Assembly (NCBI RefSeq): GCF_014648415.1
Contig: NZ_BMRB01000005.1
Location: 308,938-372,937, forward strand
Length of the DNA: 64,000 nucleotides
Source: Actinokineospora fastidiosa
Lineage (GTDB): Bacteria; Actinomycetota; Actinomycetes; Mycobacteriales; Pseudonocardiaceae
Direction: 5' to 3'
Shown here: positions 18,999 to 27,234 of the stretch, piece by piece
Position numbering within the stretch: position 1 is the stretch's first letter
How the letters are laid out: each line of letters opens with the position of its first letter
Notes under the pieces: generated by a model
The model's database searches: none
Told to the model about the DNA's origin: nothing
What the model saw: only the letters and a program-made list of their open reading frames with translations
Program-made: the position numbers and the translations under genes

Positions 18999-19715
18999 AT
19001 GACGCTCGACATGGTCGAGACCCGACCGCGGGCGCTGCCCCCGCGCCCGGACACCCCGGCTGGCCGGTTGCGCCACCGGGTGACCGAGGCCAACCTGCTG
19101 CGGCACGTGTCCGGCCCGCAGCGGGTCCTCGACGTGGCCGGTGGCGGCGGCAGCGAGGCGGTCCGGCTGGCGCTGGCAGGCCACGAGGTCACCGTGCTCG
19201 ACCCGGCGGGCGCGATGCTGTGCTCGGCGAAGGCCCGCGCCGAGGAACAGGGCGTGTCCGACCGCGTGCACATCGTCCAGGCCGCCGCCGAGGACGCCCC
19301 CGAGCTGTTCGGCGAGCACGACTTCGACGTCGCCCTCTGCCACAACCTCGTGCACTTCGCCGACGACCGCATGGCCCTGCTGCGGGCGCTGGCCGCTCCG
19401 GTGCGTGAGGGCGGGTTGCTCTCCGTGCTCGCCCCCAACCCGGCGGCCGCGCCCCTCTACGCCGCGCTCAAGCGCCACGACATCGCCCGCGCGTTGGCCG
19501 AGGTCGACGCGGACGCGTGCACCGCCGACGACGTCCGGGCGGACCTGGCGGCCGTGGGCGCCGACGTCATCGCCCACTACGGCGTGAGCTGCGTCGCCGG
19601 GTACCTCCCCGCGGAGGAGCTGACCGCCGAGGTGGAGGAGCTGGAGCTGGCGCTGTCCACGCGTCAGCCGTACGTGCTGACCGCCCGTTACTTCCACCTG
19701 GTCGCCCGCGTGTGA
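18999..19715 (+). CDS. Class I SAM-dependent methyltransferase
   Basis: The 238-residue enzyme has the SAM-binding motif I VLDVAGGGGSEAVRLALAGH (residues about 43-62), the acidic loop after VTVLDPAGAML, and motif IV-like FDVALCHNLVHFADD. The closest general type is the CmoA/UbiE-like small-molecule or tRNA-wobble methyltransferase group. The acceptor is unknown. ATG 18999 sits right behind AACGAGGA with almost no spacing, so ATG 19011 (MVETRPRA) is a reasonable alternative. It is followed after ten bases by dtd, which suggests co-transcription. Confidence 0.8.
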   Translation: MTLDMVETRPRALPPRPDTPAGRLRHRVTEANLLRHVSGPQRVLDVAGGGGSEAVRLALAGHEVTVLDPAGAMLCSAKARAEEQGVSDRVHIVQAAAEDAPELFGEHDFDVALCHNLVHFADDRMALLRALAAPVREGGLLSVLAPNPAAAPLYAALKRHDIARALAEVDADACTADDVRADLAAVGADVIAHYGVSCVAGYLPAEELTAEVEELELALSTRQPYVLTARYFHLVARV

Positions 19716-19725
19716 TCATGCCCCG

Positions 19726-20151
19726 GTGAGGGCCGTTGCCGCCCGGGTGACCCGGGCATCTGTTGTCGTCGACGGGTCGGTCGTGGGCCGCATCGATGAG
19801 CCGGGGCTGCTCGTATTGCTGGGCGTGCATGTCGATGATGGGCCGGACAAGGTCGAGACCATGGCCCGCAAACTGCACGAGCTGCGCGTCCTGCGGGACG
19901 AGGAGTCGTGCGCCAGCATCGGCGCGCCGCTGTTGGTCGTCAGCCAGTTCACCCTCTACGCCGCGACCCGGAAGGGCCGCAGGCCGTCCTGGACGGAGGC
20001 CGCCCGGCCCGAGCAGGCCGAGCCGTTGGTGGACGCGGTCGTCGCCGAGCTGCGCTCCCGGGGCGCGCGGGTGGAGACCGGCCGGTTCGGCGCGATGATG
20101 TCCGTGGAGAGCGTCAACGACGGTCCCTTCACGGTCATCGTGGAGGTTTGA
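19726..20151 (+). CDS. dtd: D-aminoacyl-tRNA deacylase Dtd
   Basis: The 141-residue enzyme hydrolyses D-amino acids, and glycine mis-attached to tRNA-Ala, from tRNA. Both active-site motifs are present: SQFTLYA (residues 73-79) and NDGPFT (131-136, the cross-subunit Gly-cisPro motif of the DTD fold). The loop before SQFTLYA is a little shorter than in E. coli Dtd. GTG 19726 lies ten bases after the methyltransferase stop. Confidence 0.94.
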   Translation: MRAVAARVTRASVVVDGSVVGRIDEPGLLVLLGVHVDDGPDKVETMARKLHELRVLRDEESCASIGAPLLVVSQFTLYAATRKGRRPSWTEAARPEQAEPLVDAVVAELRSRGARVETGRFGAMMSVESVNDGPFTVIVEV

Positions 20152-20254
20152 CCGGTTTCCCCTGTCCCGGGTGGACGGTCGCGGATTTCTCAGCGAAACC
20201 TCAGTTAAAGCTGAACAACCCCCAGGTCACGGGGACCGTCATCACAGTGTGGGC

Positions 20255-20281
20255 GGGAACGAAATGCCACCCGCGCACGTT
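20255..20281 (+). promoter_or_regulatory. sigB promoter of SigE/SigH type
   Basis: GGGAAC at 20255-20260 and GTT at 20279-20281 are separated by 18 bases. This matches the GGGAAC-N17/18-GTT promoter known for mycobacterial sigB, which SigE and SigH transcribe. The leader would be about 30 bases with a GGGGGAGGA ribosome site. It implies stress-inducible sigB expression. Confidence 0.7.
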
Positions 20282-20319
20282 GGGAGAGACAGAACCACCG
20301 CGACAGGGGGAGGAGCACC

Positions 20320-21294
20320 ATGACGATCCCGCACCAGCGCGAGCCGGAAGTGGCCTACGAGGCGGCGGACCTGGACGCGCAGGGCCCGGCAGCCGACCTG
20401 GTCCGCGTCTACCTGAACGGGATCGGCCGGACCGCGCTGCTCAGTGCCGAGGAGGAGGTCGAGCTGGCCAAGCGCATCGAGGCGGGGGTCTTCGCGCAGC
20501 ACATGCTCGACACCGCCCCGGAGCTCGCGGACGACCGCCGCGGCGAGCTGCGCGCCCTGGTCCGCGACGGCCACCGGGCGAAGAACCACCTGCTGGAGGC
20601 CAACCTGCGGCTGGTGGTGTCGCTGGCCAAGCGCTACACCGGCCGCGGCATGCCGCTGCTGGACCTGATCCAGGAGGGCAACCTCGGCCTGATCCGCGCG
20701 GTGGAGAAGTTCGACTACACCAAGGGGTTCAAGTTCTCCACGTACGCCACGTGGTGGATCCGCCAGGCCATCACCAGGGGCATGGCCGACCAGGGCCGCA
20801 CCATCCGCCTCCCCGTCCACCTCGTCGAGCAGGTGAACAAGCTGGCGCGCATCAAGCGCGACCTGCACCAGCAGCTCGGCCGCGACGCGACGACGGAGGA
20901 ACTGGCGCGTGAGGCGGGCATCGCCCCGGAGAAGGTCGCCGACCTCCTCGACCACGCCCGCGACCCGGTGAGCCTGGACATGCCCGTCGGCACCGAGGAG
21001 GACGCCCCCCTCGGCGACTTCATCGAGGACGGCGAGGCCACCGACGCCGAGACGGTTGTGATCTCCGGCCTCCTCCAGGAGGACATGCGCCGCGTCCTGG
21101 GCACCCTCGACGACCGCGAGCAGTCCGTCATCCGCCTCCGCTACGGCCTCGACGACGGCCAACCCCGCACCCTCGACCAAATCGGCAAGCGCTTCGGCCT
21201 CTCCCGCGAACGAGTCCGCCAGATCGAGCGCGAGGTCATGAGCAAGCTGCGCCAGGGCGAGCGAGCCGAAAAACTCCGCGCCTACGCCAGCTAG
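20320..21294 (+). CDS. sigB: RNA polymerase sigma factor SigB (group 2 sigma-70)
   Basis: The 324-residue protein has sigma-70 regions 1.2 to 4.2 but lacks the long N-terminal extension of SigA. Residues [20 protein letters not shown] mark region 1.2, [20 protein letters not shown] region 2.4, and [20 protein letters not shown] region 4.2. It is a non-essential stationary-phase/stress sigma by homology with mycobacterial SigB. ATG 20320 has a strong GGGGGAGGA. The GGGAAC-N18-GTT element upstream places it under an ECF sigma. Downstream comes an 850-base gene-free stretch. Confidence 0.95.
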   Translation: MTIPHQREPEVAYEAADLDAQGPAADLVRVYLNGIGRTALLSAEEEVELAKRIEAGVFAQHMLDTAPELADDRRGELRALVRDGHRAKNHLLEANLRLVVSLAKRYTGRGMPLLDLIQEGNLGLIRAVEKFDYTKGFKFSTYATWWIRQAITRGMADQGRTIRLPVHLVEQVNKLARIKRDLHQQLGRDATTEELAREAGIAPEKVADLLDHARDPVSLDMPVGTEEDAPLGDFIEDGEATDAETVVISGLLQEDMRRVLGTLDDREQSVIRLRYGLDDGQPRTLDQIGKRFGLSRERVRQIEREVMSKLRQGERAEKLRAYAS

Positions 21295-21426
21295 CCAGAC
21301 AACACCGACCCGCCGAGTGCCGAGCGCAGAGCAGCCACACCCAAGATTGGGCTAGACAACACCGCACCCAATCCGGGTTTGAAGCAGCGCAACCACCCAC
21401 GAACCGCAACACGCGAGCCACCCCTG

Positions 21427-21568
21427 TCCGATGGGGTGGACCCGCATTCGTGGGGAGCGAAGCGTCGCTACCCTCGCTCGGGCGCGGACGGCTTGCCCGC
21501 TCCGCCGCTTCTCCGCGCCCGCGACGCTTCGCTTAGGGGCCCCGCGAATGCGGGTCCACCCCATCGGA
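21427..21568. repeat. Very long imperfect inverted repeat
   Basis: The left arm 21427-21468 and right arm 21521-21568 pair over 24 bases exactly (outer part beginning TCCGATGGGGTGGACC). A small asymmetric bulge with a 6-base extra CCCCTA-type insert in the right arm follows, and then 13 bases pair exactly (AGCGAAGCGTCGC). Inside, GGGCGCGGA (21480-21488) pairs with TCCGCGCCC (21512-21520). The element has mismatches and bulges of the kind seen in non-autonomous or REP-like palindromes. It lies 132 bases past the sigB stop. Confidence 0.85.
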
Positions 21569-21604
21569 CCCCCAAATCAACTCGCGAAGCGCGTCACATG
21601 ACAC

Positions 21605-21634
21605 TCGGGGCCGGTCGAGCACGACCGGCCCCGA
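21605..21634. terminator. Terminator-like 13-bp hairpin downstream of sigB
   Basis: TCGGGGCCGGTCG (21605-21617) and its exact complement (21622-21634) close an AGCA loop. It could end sigB transcripts that read through the larger hairpin. No T tract follows. Confidence 0.6.
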
Positions 21635-21872
21635 CGTCTATGCACCCCAACTCACGCAGGGCAACTGCAAATGACTCTGAGTAAGCAGGGCTAAGCGACA
21701 CGCCCCGACCAAGCGGAACGGCCCCGAGGTGACCAATCCGAGCCAGCCCGGAGCACCCCGACAGGGCGCCAGGTTGGCCCCCTCAGCACCAACGTCAGAC
21801 CGCCTCCAGGGAAGAAATTCCGTCCCCCGAGGCAACCTCCCCCCGCTCAGCTACGTCACTCATATAGACGCG

Positions 21873-21894
21873 TTGACATGTGACCGCCATCACC
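21873..21894 (+). promoter_or_regulatory. TTGACA hexamer and CRP-like site upstream of fumarase
   Basis: TTGACA at 21873-21878 is followed directly by TGTGACCGCCATCACC (21879-21894), one base from the CRP-family consensus TGTGA-N6-TCACA. No good -10 is seen 16-18 bases downstream. The site is 249 bases before the fumarase start, so its target is uncertain. Confidence 0.35.
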
Positions 21895-22142
21895 GGCACT
21901 GTCTACCAATCGACTTCGCGAGGAGGGCCTGCGGGCTCGGCCTCGCTGCGGCGGGAGGTCGGGGCGGCCGGGGGCCGCCCCGGCCTTCCGACTTTCCGGG
22001 GTCCGATTCGCCCGGTCGTTCCACGGCAGCGGACGGGAACCGTCCGGGGTCGGGAATCACACGGAGACGGCGTCTTCCCCGCCTGCCGTAGGCGGTACGT
22101 TCAGGGGCATTCCCCGGACGCGCGCAAGGGAGCCGCTGCACC

Positions 22143-23804
<1,662 letters not shown>

Positions 23805-23809
23805 CGGGA

Positions 23810-23840
23810 AAGGGCCCGCTCACCGGGTGAGCGGGCCCTT
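23810..23840. terminator. Bidirectional terminator between fumarase and M23 genes
   Basis: The 15-base arms 23810-23824 and 23826-23840 (AAGGGCCCGCTCACC and complement) are perfectly complementary. With A's on one side and T's on the other it can serve both convergent genes. Confidence 0.85.
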
Positions 23841-23852
23841 GTCCGTCGGTGC

Positions 23853-24707
23853 TTACGTGAGCGGCGCCCCGCGGGCGGCCATCCACGGAACCGGGTTGAT
23901 CTTGCGGCTGCCGTCCGCCCACACCTCGAAGTGCAGGTGCGGACCGGTCGACTGGCCGCGGTTGCCCATGGTGGCGATCTGCTGGCCCGCGGCGACCTTC
24001 GCGCCGTTGCTGACCAGGATCTCGTTCACGTGGCCGTACACCGTCACGGTGCCGTCGTTGTGCTGGACGCGCACCCACAGGCCGAAGCCGCTGGCCGGGC
24101 CCGCGTCGATGACCCTGCCCGCCGCGGCGGACCGGATCGGCGTGCCGATGCTGTTGGCGATGTCGACGCCGTAGTGGGTGGTGCCCCAGCGGGCGCCGAA
24201 GCCGGAGGTGAACCGGCCGACGGTGGGCTTGACCCACGCGCGCGCCTTGGCCGTGGTCGCCGCCTTCTTCCGCTCGGCCGCCTTCTTGCGCTCGGCGACC
24301 TTCTTGCGCTCCGCGGCCTCGCGCGCCTTGGCCTCCTCGGCCTTCTTGCGCTTGGCCTCGGCGATGCGCTCCTTCTCGGCCGCCAGCGCCTTGCGCTGGC
24401 GCTCGCGGGCCGCCTCGGCCCGCTTCACCTGGGCCAGCTCGGCGGCGGCCGTCTGGACGCGCTGGGGGTACGAGCGGACCTCTGCCGCGGCGGGCTCGGT
24501 CGTGAAGGCCATGCGGAGGACTTCGCTGACTGTCGAGTCGGGCTGCGAGGCCGCCGGAGCGGACAGCAGCGGGGTCCCGACTGCGACGGCGAGGCCCGCC
24601 GCGACGGCCGTGGCCGCCAAGTGGCCCTTGGGGAACGTGGACTTCTTGCGGTGTTTGCCCTCCGTGCGCTGCACGGGGGCGTTCTGGCTATGGCCCTCGA
24701 TGGGCAT
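23853..24707 (-). CDS. M23 family peptidoglycan metalloendopeptidase with coiled coil
   Basis: The 284-residue exported protein has an N-terminal signal-anchor (HLAATAVAAGLAVAVGTPLLSA after a basic stretch). Residues 95-150 form a Lys/Ala/Glu coiled coil of ERKKA-type repeats. The C-terminal LytM domain has zinc ligands in THYGVDIAN and GPHLHFEVW. M23 enzymes cut peptide cross-links in peptidoglycan, and coiled-coil versions often work with division machinery. ATG 24707 was chosen because the hydrophobic signal follows it; the open frame extends upstream without one. The long upstream region carries several repeats that may bind a regulator. Confidence 0.9.
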   Translation of the reverse strand: MPIEGHSQNAPVQRTEGKHRKKSTFPKGHLAATAVAAGLAVAVGTPLLSAPAASQPDSTVSEVLRMAFTTEPAAAEVRSYPQRVQTAAAELAQVKRAEAARERQRKALAAEKERIAEAKRKKAEEAKAREAAERKKVAERKKAAERKKAATTAKARAWVKPTVGRFTSGFGARWGTTHYGVDIANSIGTPIRSAAAGRVIDAGPASGFGLWVRVQHNDGTVTVYGHVNEILVSNGAKVAAGQQIATMGNRGQSTGPHLHFEVWADGSRKINPVPWMAARGAPLT

Positions 24708-24800
24708 TGGGGAGTGCCTTCCGTCTCGGGGAGGTCCGGACGGGCTCCGGGCGGGGGATCCCAGGCGACACGCGGCGGGGGAACCGACATGCCACACGCT

Positions 24801-24893
24801 CGTGACCGAACCGTGACGAACGTCGAGACGCTAACCATGCGCAATCGATAAGGCAAACAATCTGTGACCTGGCTCAATTTGCGCAGGTCACAG
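24801..24893 (-). promoter_or_regulatory. Repeat cluster resembling MtrA-type sites
   Basis: On the minus strand GTCACG occurs twice with 11-base spacing (24817-24801), and the plus strand has GTCACAGCG at 24887-24895 inside the inverted repeat. Mycobacterial MtrA recognises repeated GTCACAGCG-like motifs upstream of cell-wall hydrolase genes such as ripA. Assignment is by resemblance only. Confidence 0.35.
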
Positions 24894-24998
24894 CGCGCGA
24901 CCGGGTGAAGATCGGTTACTCAGCGTGCGTTAAGCATCGGCGGGAGATCGTCCGCCAGGAGACGCGAAGGCGTTTCACCGCACTGACCTGGCATAAGT

Positions 24999-25041
24999 CC
25001 GCCCCCGCTGACTTCGGCTCGGCCGGAGTCGACGGGGGCGG
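24999..25041 (-). terminator. Terminator of the 180-residue lipoprotein gene
   Basis: CCGCCCCCG (24999-25007) pairs with CGGGGGCGG (25033-25041). A nested stem GACTTCGG/CCGGAGTC extends it. It lies 67 bases past the stop of the minus-strand gene. Confidence 0.55.
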
Positions 25042-25107
25042 GGAGATCGGCGGGACGGACACTTCACGGGGCGACCCGGTCACCAGTGCGGTGACCAGGG
25101 TCACGTT

Positions 25108-25650
25108 TCACGAACCGGTCGTCAGGACAACCACGCGGTCCCCCAGCGCGTCCGCGAGGGACACCGCGACGGGCACCGGCGTGACCACCTGGGCGCACGC
25201 CTGACCCTCGGGCCCGCCCTGCGGCTGGGCCATCGGACCGAGGGCCAGCGTCACCTTGGCGCCGTCGGTCGAGACGACCTTCGCCTCCATGGGCGTGCAC
25301 GGGGTCGGCGCGACCGCGAACAGCTGCAGCGTGCGGCCGTCCTCGGACACCCAGACGCGGTCGTCCTCGTGGAGGTCGGAGGGCGTCGTCTTGTTCTCCA
25401 CCTGGTCGGGCGGGAGGACGGTGTAGCCGGGGGGCGCCACGACGCCGGAGGGGCCGCTGGTGAGCGCCGGGCGCGTCGGGTCGGCGGAGCCGCTGGGCGG
25501 GGCGACCGTGGGCGTGGGCTTGGTCGGCATCGTGAGCGACGGCGAGCCCTCGCCCACCGGGATCTCCGGGGTGCCGCCCGCCTGCCGCTCGCCGCACGCG
25601 GTCGCGGTCAGCAGGACCAGCAGGACAGCGGGGATAAGGGAACGCTTCAT
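25108..25650 (-). CDS. Putative lipoprotein of unknown function
   Basis: The 180-residue protein has a lipoprotein signal (MKRSLIPAVLLVLLTATACG) with lipobox TATAC-G. A Pro/Ser/Thr-rich linker occupies residues 25-70, and the C-terminal globular domain has three cysteines (TPCTPMEAK, GQACAQVV). The end is LADALGDRVVVLTTGS. It resembles the neighbouring 155-residue lipoprotein in layout: lipobox, Pro-rich linker, a domain containing VEVWTADG/VWVSEDGRTL-type strands, and a final (L)G(D/E)R(V/E)VV(L/I)TT. The two are probably distant paralogues. I do not recognise a named family. Confidence 0.75.
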   Translation of the reverse strand: MKRSLIPAVLLVLLTATACGERQAGGTPEIPVGEGSPSLTMPTKPTPTVAPPSGSADPTRPALTSGPSGVVAPPGYTVLPPDQVENKTTPSDLHEDDRVWVSEDGRTLQLFAVAPTPCTPMEAKVVSTDGAKVTLALGPMAQPQGGPEGQACAQVVTPVPVAVSLADALGDRVVVLTTGS

Positions 25651-25727
25651 AACCAGAGGACGGTAGTCGGACCGCGGCGCGTTGCAGGTCGGGACAAATC
25701 CTCAGTTTTCGGACCCCGGACAAGGCG

Positions 25728-25764
25728 GTGCCCCTGGTCGGCGGGGCAGTCCGACCAGGGGCAC
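25728..25764 (-). terminator. Terminator of the 155-residue lipoprotein gene
   Basis: A perfect 14-bp stem (25728-25741 with 25751-25764; GTGCCCCTGGTCGG and complement) has a 9-base loop. It lies 15 bases past the minus-strand stop. Confidence 0.8.
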
Positions 25765-25778
25765 GGGTCAACGGGGGA

Positions 25779-26246
25779 CTAGGACTTGCGCTGCTCGGTG
25801 GTGATGACGACCTCGCGCTCGCCCAGCGGCTCCTTGAGCTCGGCGGTCACCGTCACATACCGGATGTCCATCGTGCAGACCTCCGCCTTCGCGGGCGTGG
25901 TCTCGACGATGGTGACCGCCACCTTCTCCGCGGTCTGCTCCGTCACCTCCGCGCTGGCCTTGCCGCAGCCGCCCTCCTGGGCGCCGAGGCCGAGCGTGGC
26001 GCCGCCGTCGGCGGTCCACACCTCGACCGGGTACCCCTCGGGCAGCGCCGCGGTCTCCAGCTGCGCGTCCGGGACCGGGGTCGAGCCCGCAGGCGGGATG
26101 CGGCCGGACTGGTCGGCCGGGTCGTCCGCGGGCGCTGACTGGGCGGGTGGGACCGGCGCCTGCTCCGGCGCGGACTGCGGTTCTGCGCAGGCCGTCGCCA
26201 ACGCGAGCAGGGCGGTCCCGACGAGGATGCCGATACGTCGGGTCAT
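25779..26246 (-). CDS. Putative lipoprotein of unknown function
   Basis: The 155-residue protein starts MTRRIGILVGTALLALATAC, giving lipobox LATAC-A. A Pro/Gln/Ala-rich linker reaches about residue 60. The compact domain that follows has two cysteines (GGCGKASAEV, KAEVCTMDIRYVTVT) and ends LGEREVVITTEQRKS. ATG 26246 is four bases after the HxlR regulator stop, implying translational coupling; a GTG at 26267 in frame would overlap that gene. It shares layout and terminal sequence with the next lipoprotein. Membership in the carotenoid-oxygenase operon is striking but gives no direct functional clue. Confidence 0.75.
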   Translation of the reverse strand: MTRRIGILVGTALLALATACAEPQSAPEQAPVPPAQSAPADDPADQSGRIPPAGSTPVPDAQLETAALPEGYPVEVWTADGGATLGLGAQEGGCGKASAEVTEQTAEKVAVTIVETTPAKAEVCTMDIRYVTVTAELKEPLGEREVVITTEQRKS

Positions 26247-26250
26247 GGAC

Positions 26251-27234
26251 TCAGGACGGAATGGCACCGTGCCGGGGTTGCACGGCGGCGCGCGGGACGA
26301 CCGAGATCTCCCGGCCCGCGAGCACTCCCCCGCACTCCGAGCAGCGCAGCAGCACCGAGAACGGGTGCTCCGAGCCGCGGTGGCGGAAGATCACCGCGGG
26401 CCCCTCCGGGGCGATGAACCAGCGCTGGCCCCACTCGATCGCCGTCATCACGACCGGGAAGAACGCGCGCCCCTTGTCGGTGAGCCGGTACTCCGAGCGG
26501 TCGGGCCGGTTCTCGCCGTCGACCGTCCGCAGCACGCCGATGGCCTGGAACCGGCGCAGGCGGTCGGCGATGACGGTGGCTGGCGCGCCCAGGCGCCGCT
26601 GGAACTCGGAGAACCGGTGCGCGCCGAGGTAGGCAGCGCCCATCATCGCCGCGGACCAGCGGTTGCCGACGAGCACGCGGGTGTGCGGGAAGAACCCGGG
26701 GCCCAGGGTCGACGAGCCGCTGGAGCGCCGCCGCAGAGTGGTGTTGGGCGCGGACCTCGGCCACGACCCGCTGGGGCCGAACTCGCCGGTGACCTCGCGC
26801 GGCTCGACGGTCTCCCCGCAGGTCGAGCAGGCCATCAGCGGGTCGAAGGCGCGGCCGCAGCGGTGGTGGACCATGACCGGGACGGGCTCGGCCTGCCCGT
26901 GCGCCCAGCCGCCCTCCCAGGCGCAGATCGTGGCCATCATCGGCCACAGCGACATCCCGCGCGGGGTGAGCCGGTACTCGTGGCGCAGCGGCTTGTCGGC
27001 GTAGGGGGCCATGTCGAAGATCCCGACCTCGCAGATGCGGCGCAGCCGCGCGGTGAGCACGGCGGTCGAGATCGGCAGCAGCTCCTGCCACTGGTGGAAC
27101 CGGGTGACGCCGTCGGTGAGGGCGTAGCGCAGGATCAGCAGCGTCCATTCGTCCGCGGTGACGCCGATGGCCCACGCGATGGCGTTGTCGCCACCGGCGC
27201 CCAGCCGGGTCGGCTCATCCGGCGGATGGATCAT
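26251..27234 (-). CDS. Tandem HxlR-type winged-helix transcriptional regulator
   Basis: The 327-residue protein contains two HxlR winged-helix domains in one chain. The first has WTLLILRYALTDGVTRFHQW, LTARLRRICEVGIFD and RHEYRLTPRG. The second has WSAAMMGAAYLGAHRFSEFQ, VIADRLRRFQAIGVLRTV and RSEYRLTDKG. Each is followed by a CxxC element (CSTCGETVEPREV and CSECGGVLAGREISV) within a ...RCG/RHRG segment, so each half may bind a metal. HxlR proteins are normally dimers of about 110 residues, so this looks like an internal duplication acting as a built-in dimer. The ATG overlaps the carotenoid oxygenase stop by four bases (ATGA). Confidence 0.85.
   Translation of the reverse strand: MIHPPDEPTRLGAGGDNAIAWAIGVTADEWTLLILRYALTDGVTRFHQWQELLPISTAVLTARLRRICEVGIFDMAPYADKPLRHEYRLTPRGMSLWPMMATICAWEGGWAHGQAEPVPVMVHHRCGRAFDPLMACSTCGETVEPREVTGEFGPSGSWPRSAPNTTLRRRSSGSSTLGPGFFPHTRVLVGNRWSAAMMGAAYLGAHRFSEFQRRLGAPATVIADRLRRFQAIGVLRTVDGENRPDRSEYRLTDKGRAFFPVVMTAIEWGQRWFIAPEGPAVIFRHRGSEHPFSVLLRCSECGGVLAGREISVVPRAAVQPRHGAIPS

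Larger units (their letters stand above)
21295..22142. other. 850-base gene-free region between sigB and fumarase
   Basis: No reading frame here has convincing protein character. The region holds a 142-base hairpin element (21427-21568), a terminator-like 13-bp stem (21605-21634), a TTGACA hexamer with an adjacent CRP-like site (21873-21894) and the fumarase leader. A direct repeat of a CTAG(CC)AGACAACACCG-type sequence occurs at about 21292 and 21353. Confidence 0.7.
24708..25107. other. 400-base control region upstream of the M23 gene
   Basis: No gene is seen. From the M23 start outward the region contains a direct repeat CGTGAC-N5-CGTGAC (24801-24817) and a candidate minus-strand promoter, TTGTTT then TGGTTA with a 17-base spacer (about 24860-24832). 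It also contains a 10-bp inverted repeat CTGTGACCTG/CAGGTCACAG (24862-24893). The terminator of the next lipoprotein gene is at 24999-25041. Confidence 0.5.

Noticed and set aside
21295..22142. Small genes (60-120 codons) in the gene-free region
   Set aside because: They overlap the hairpin element or lack ribosome sites, and their composition is Arg/Pro-rich random translation.
24708..25000. Possible c-di-AMP (ydaO-type) riboswitch before the M23 gene
   Set aside because: Such switches often precede cell-wall hydrolase genes, but the conserved GCTAAC and GGGGACC-like segments were not found in the right order.
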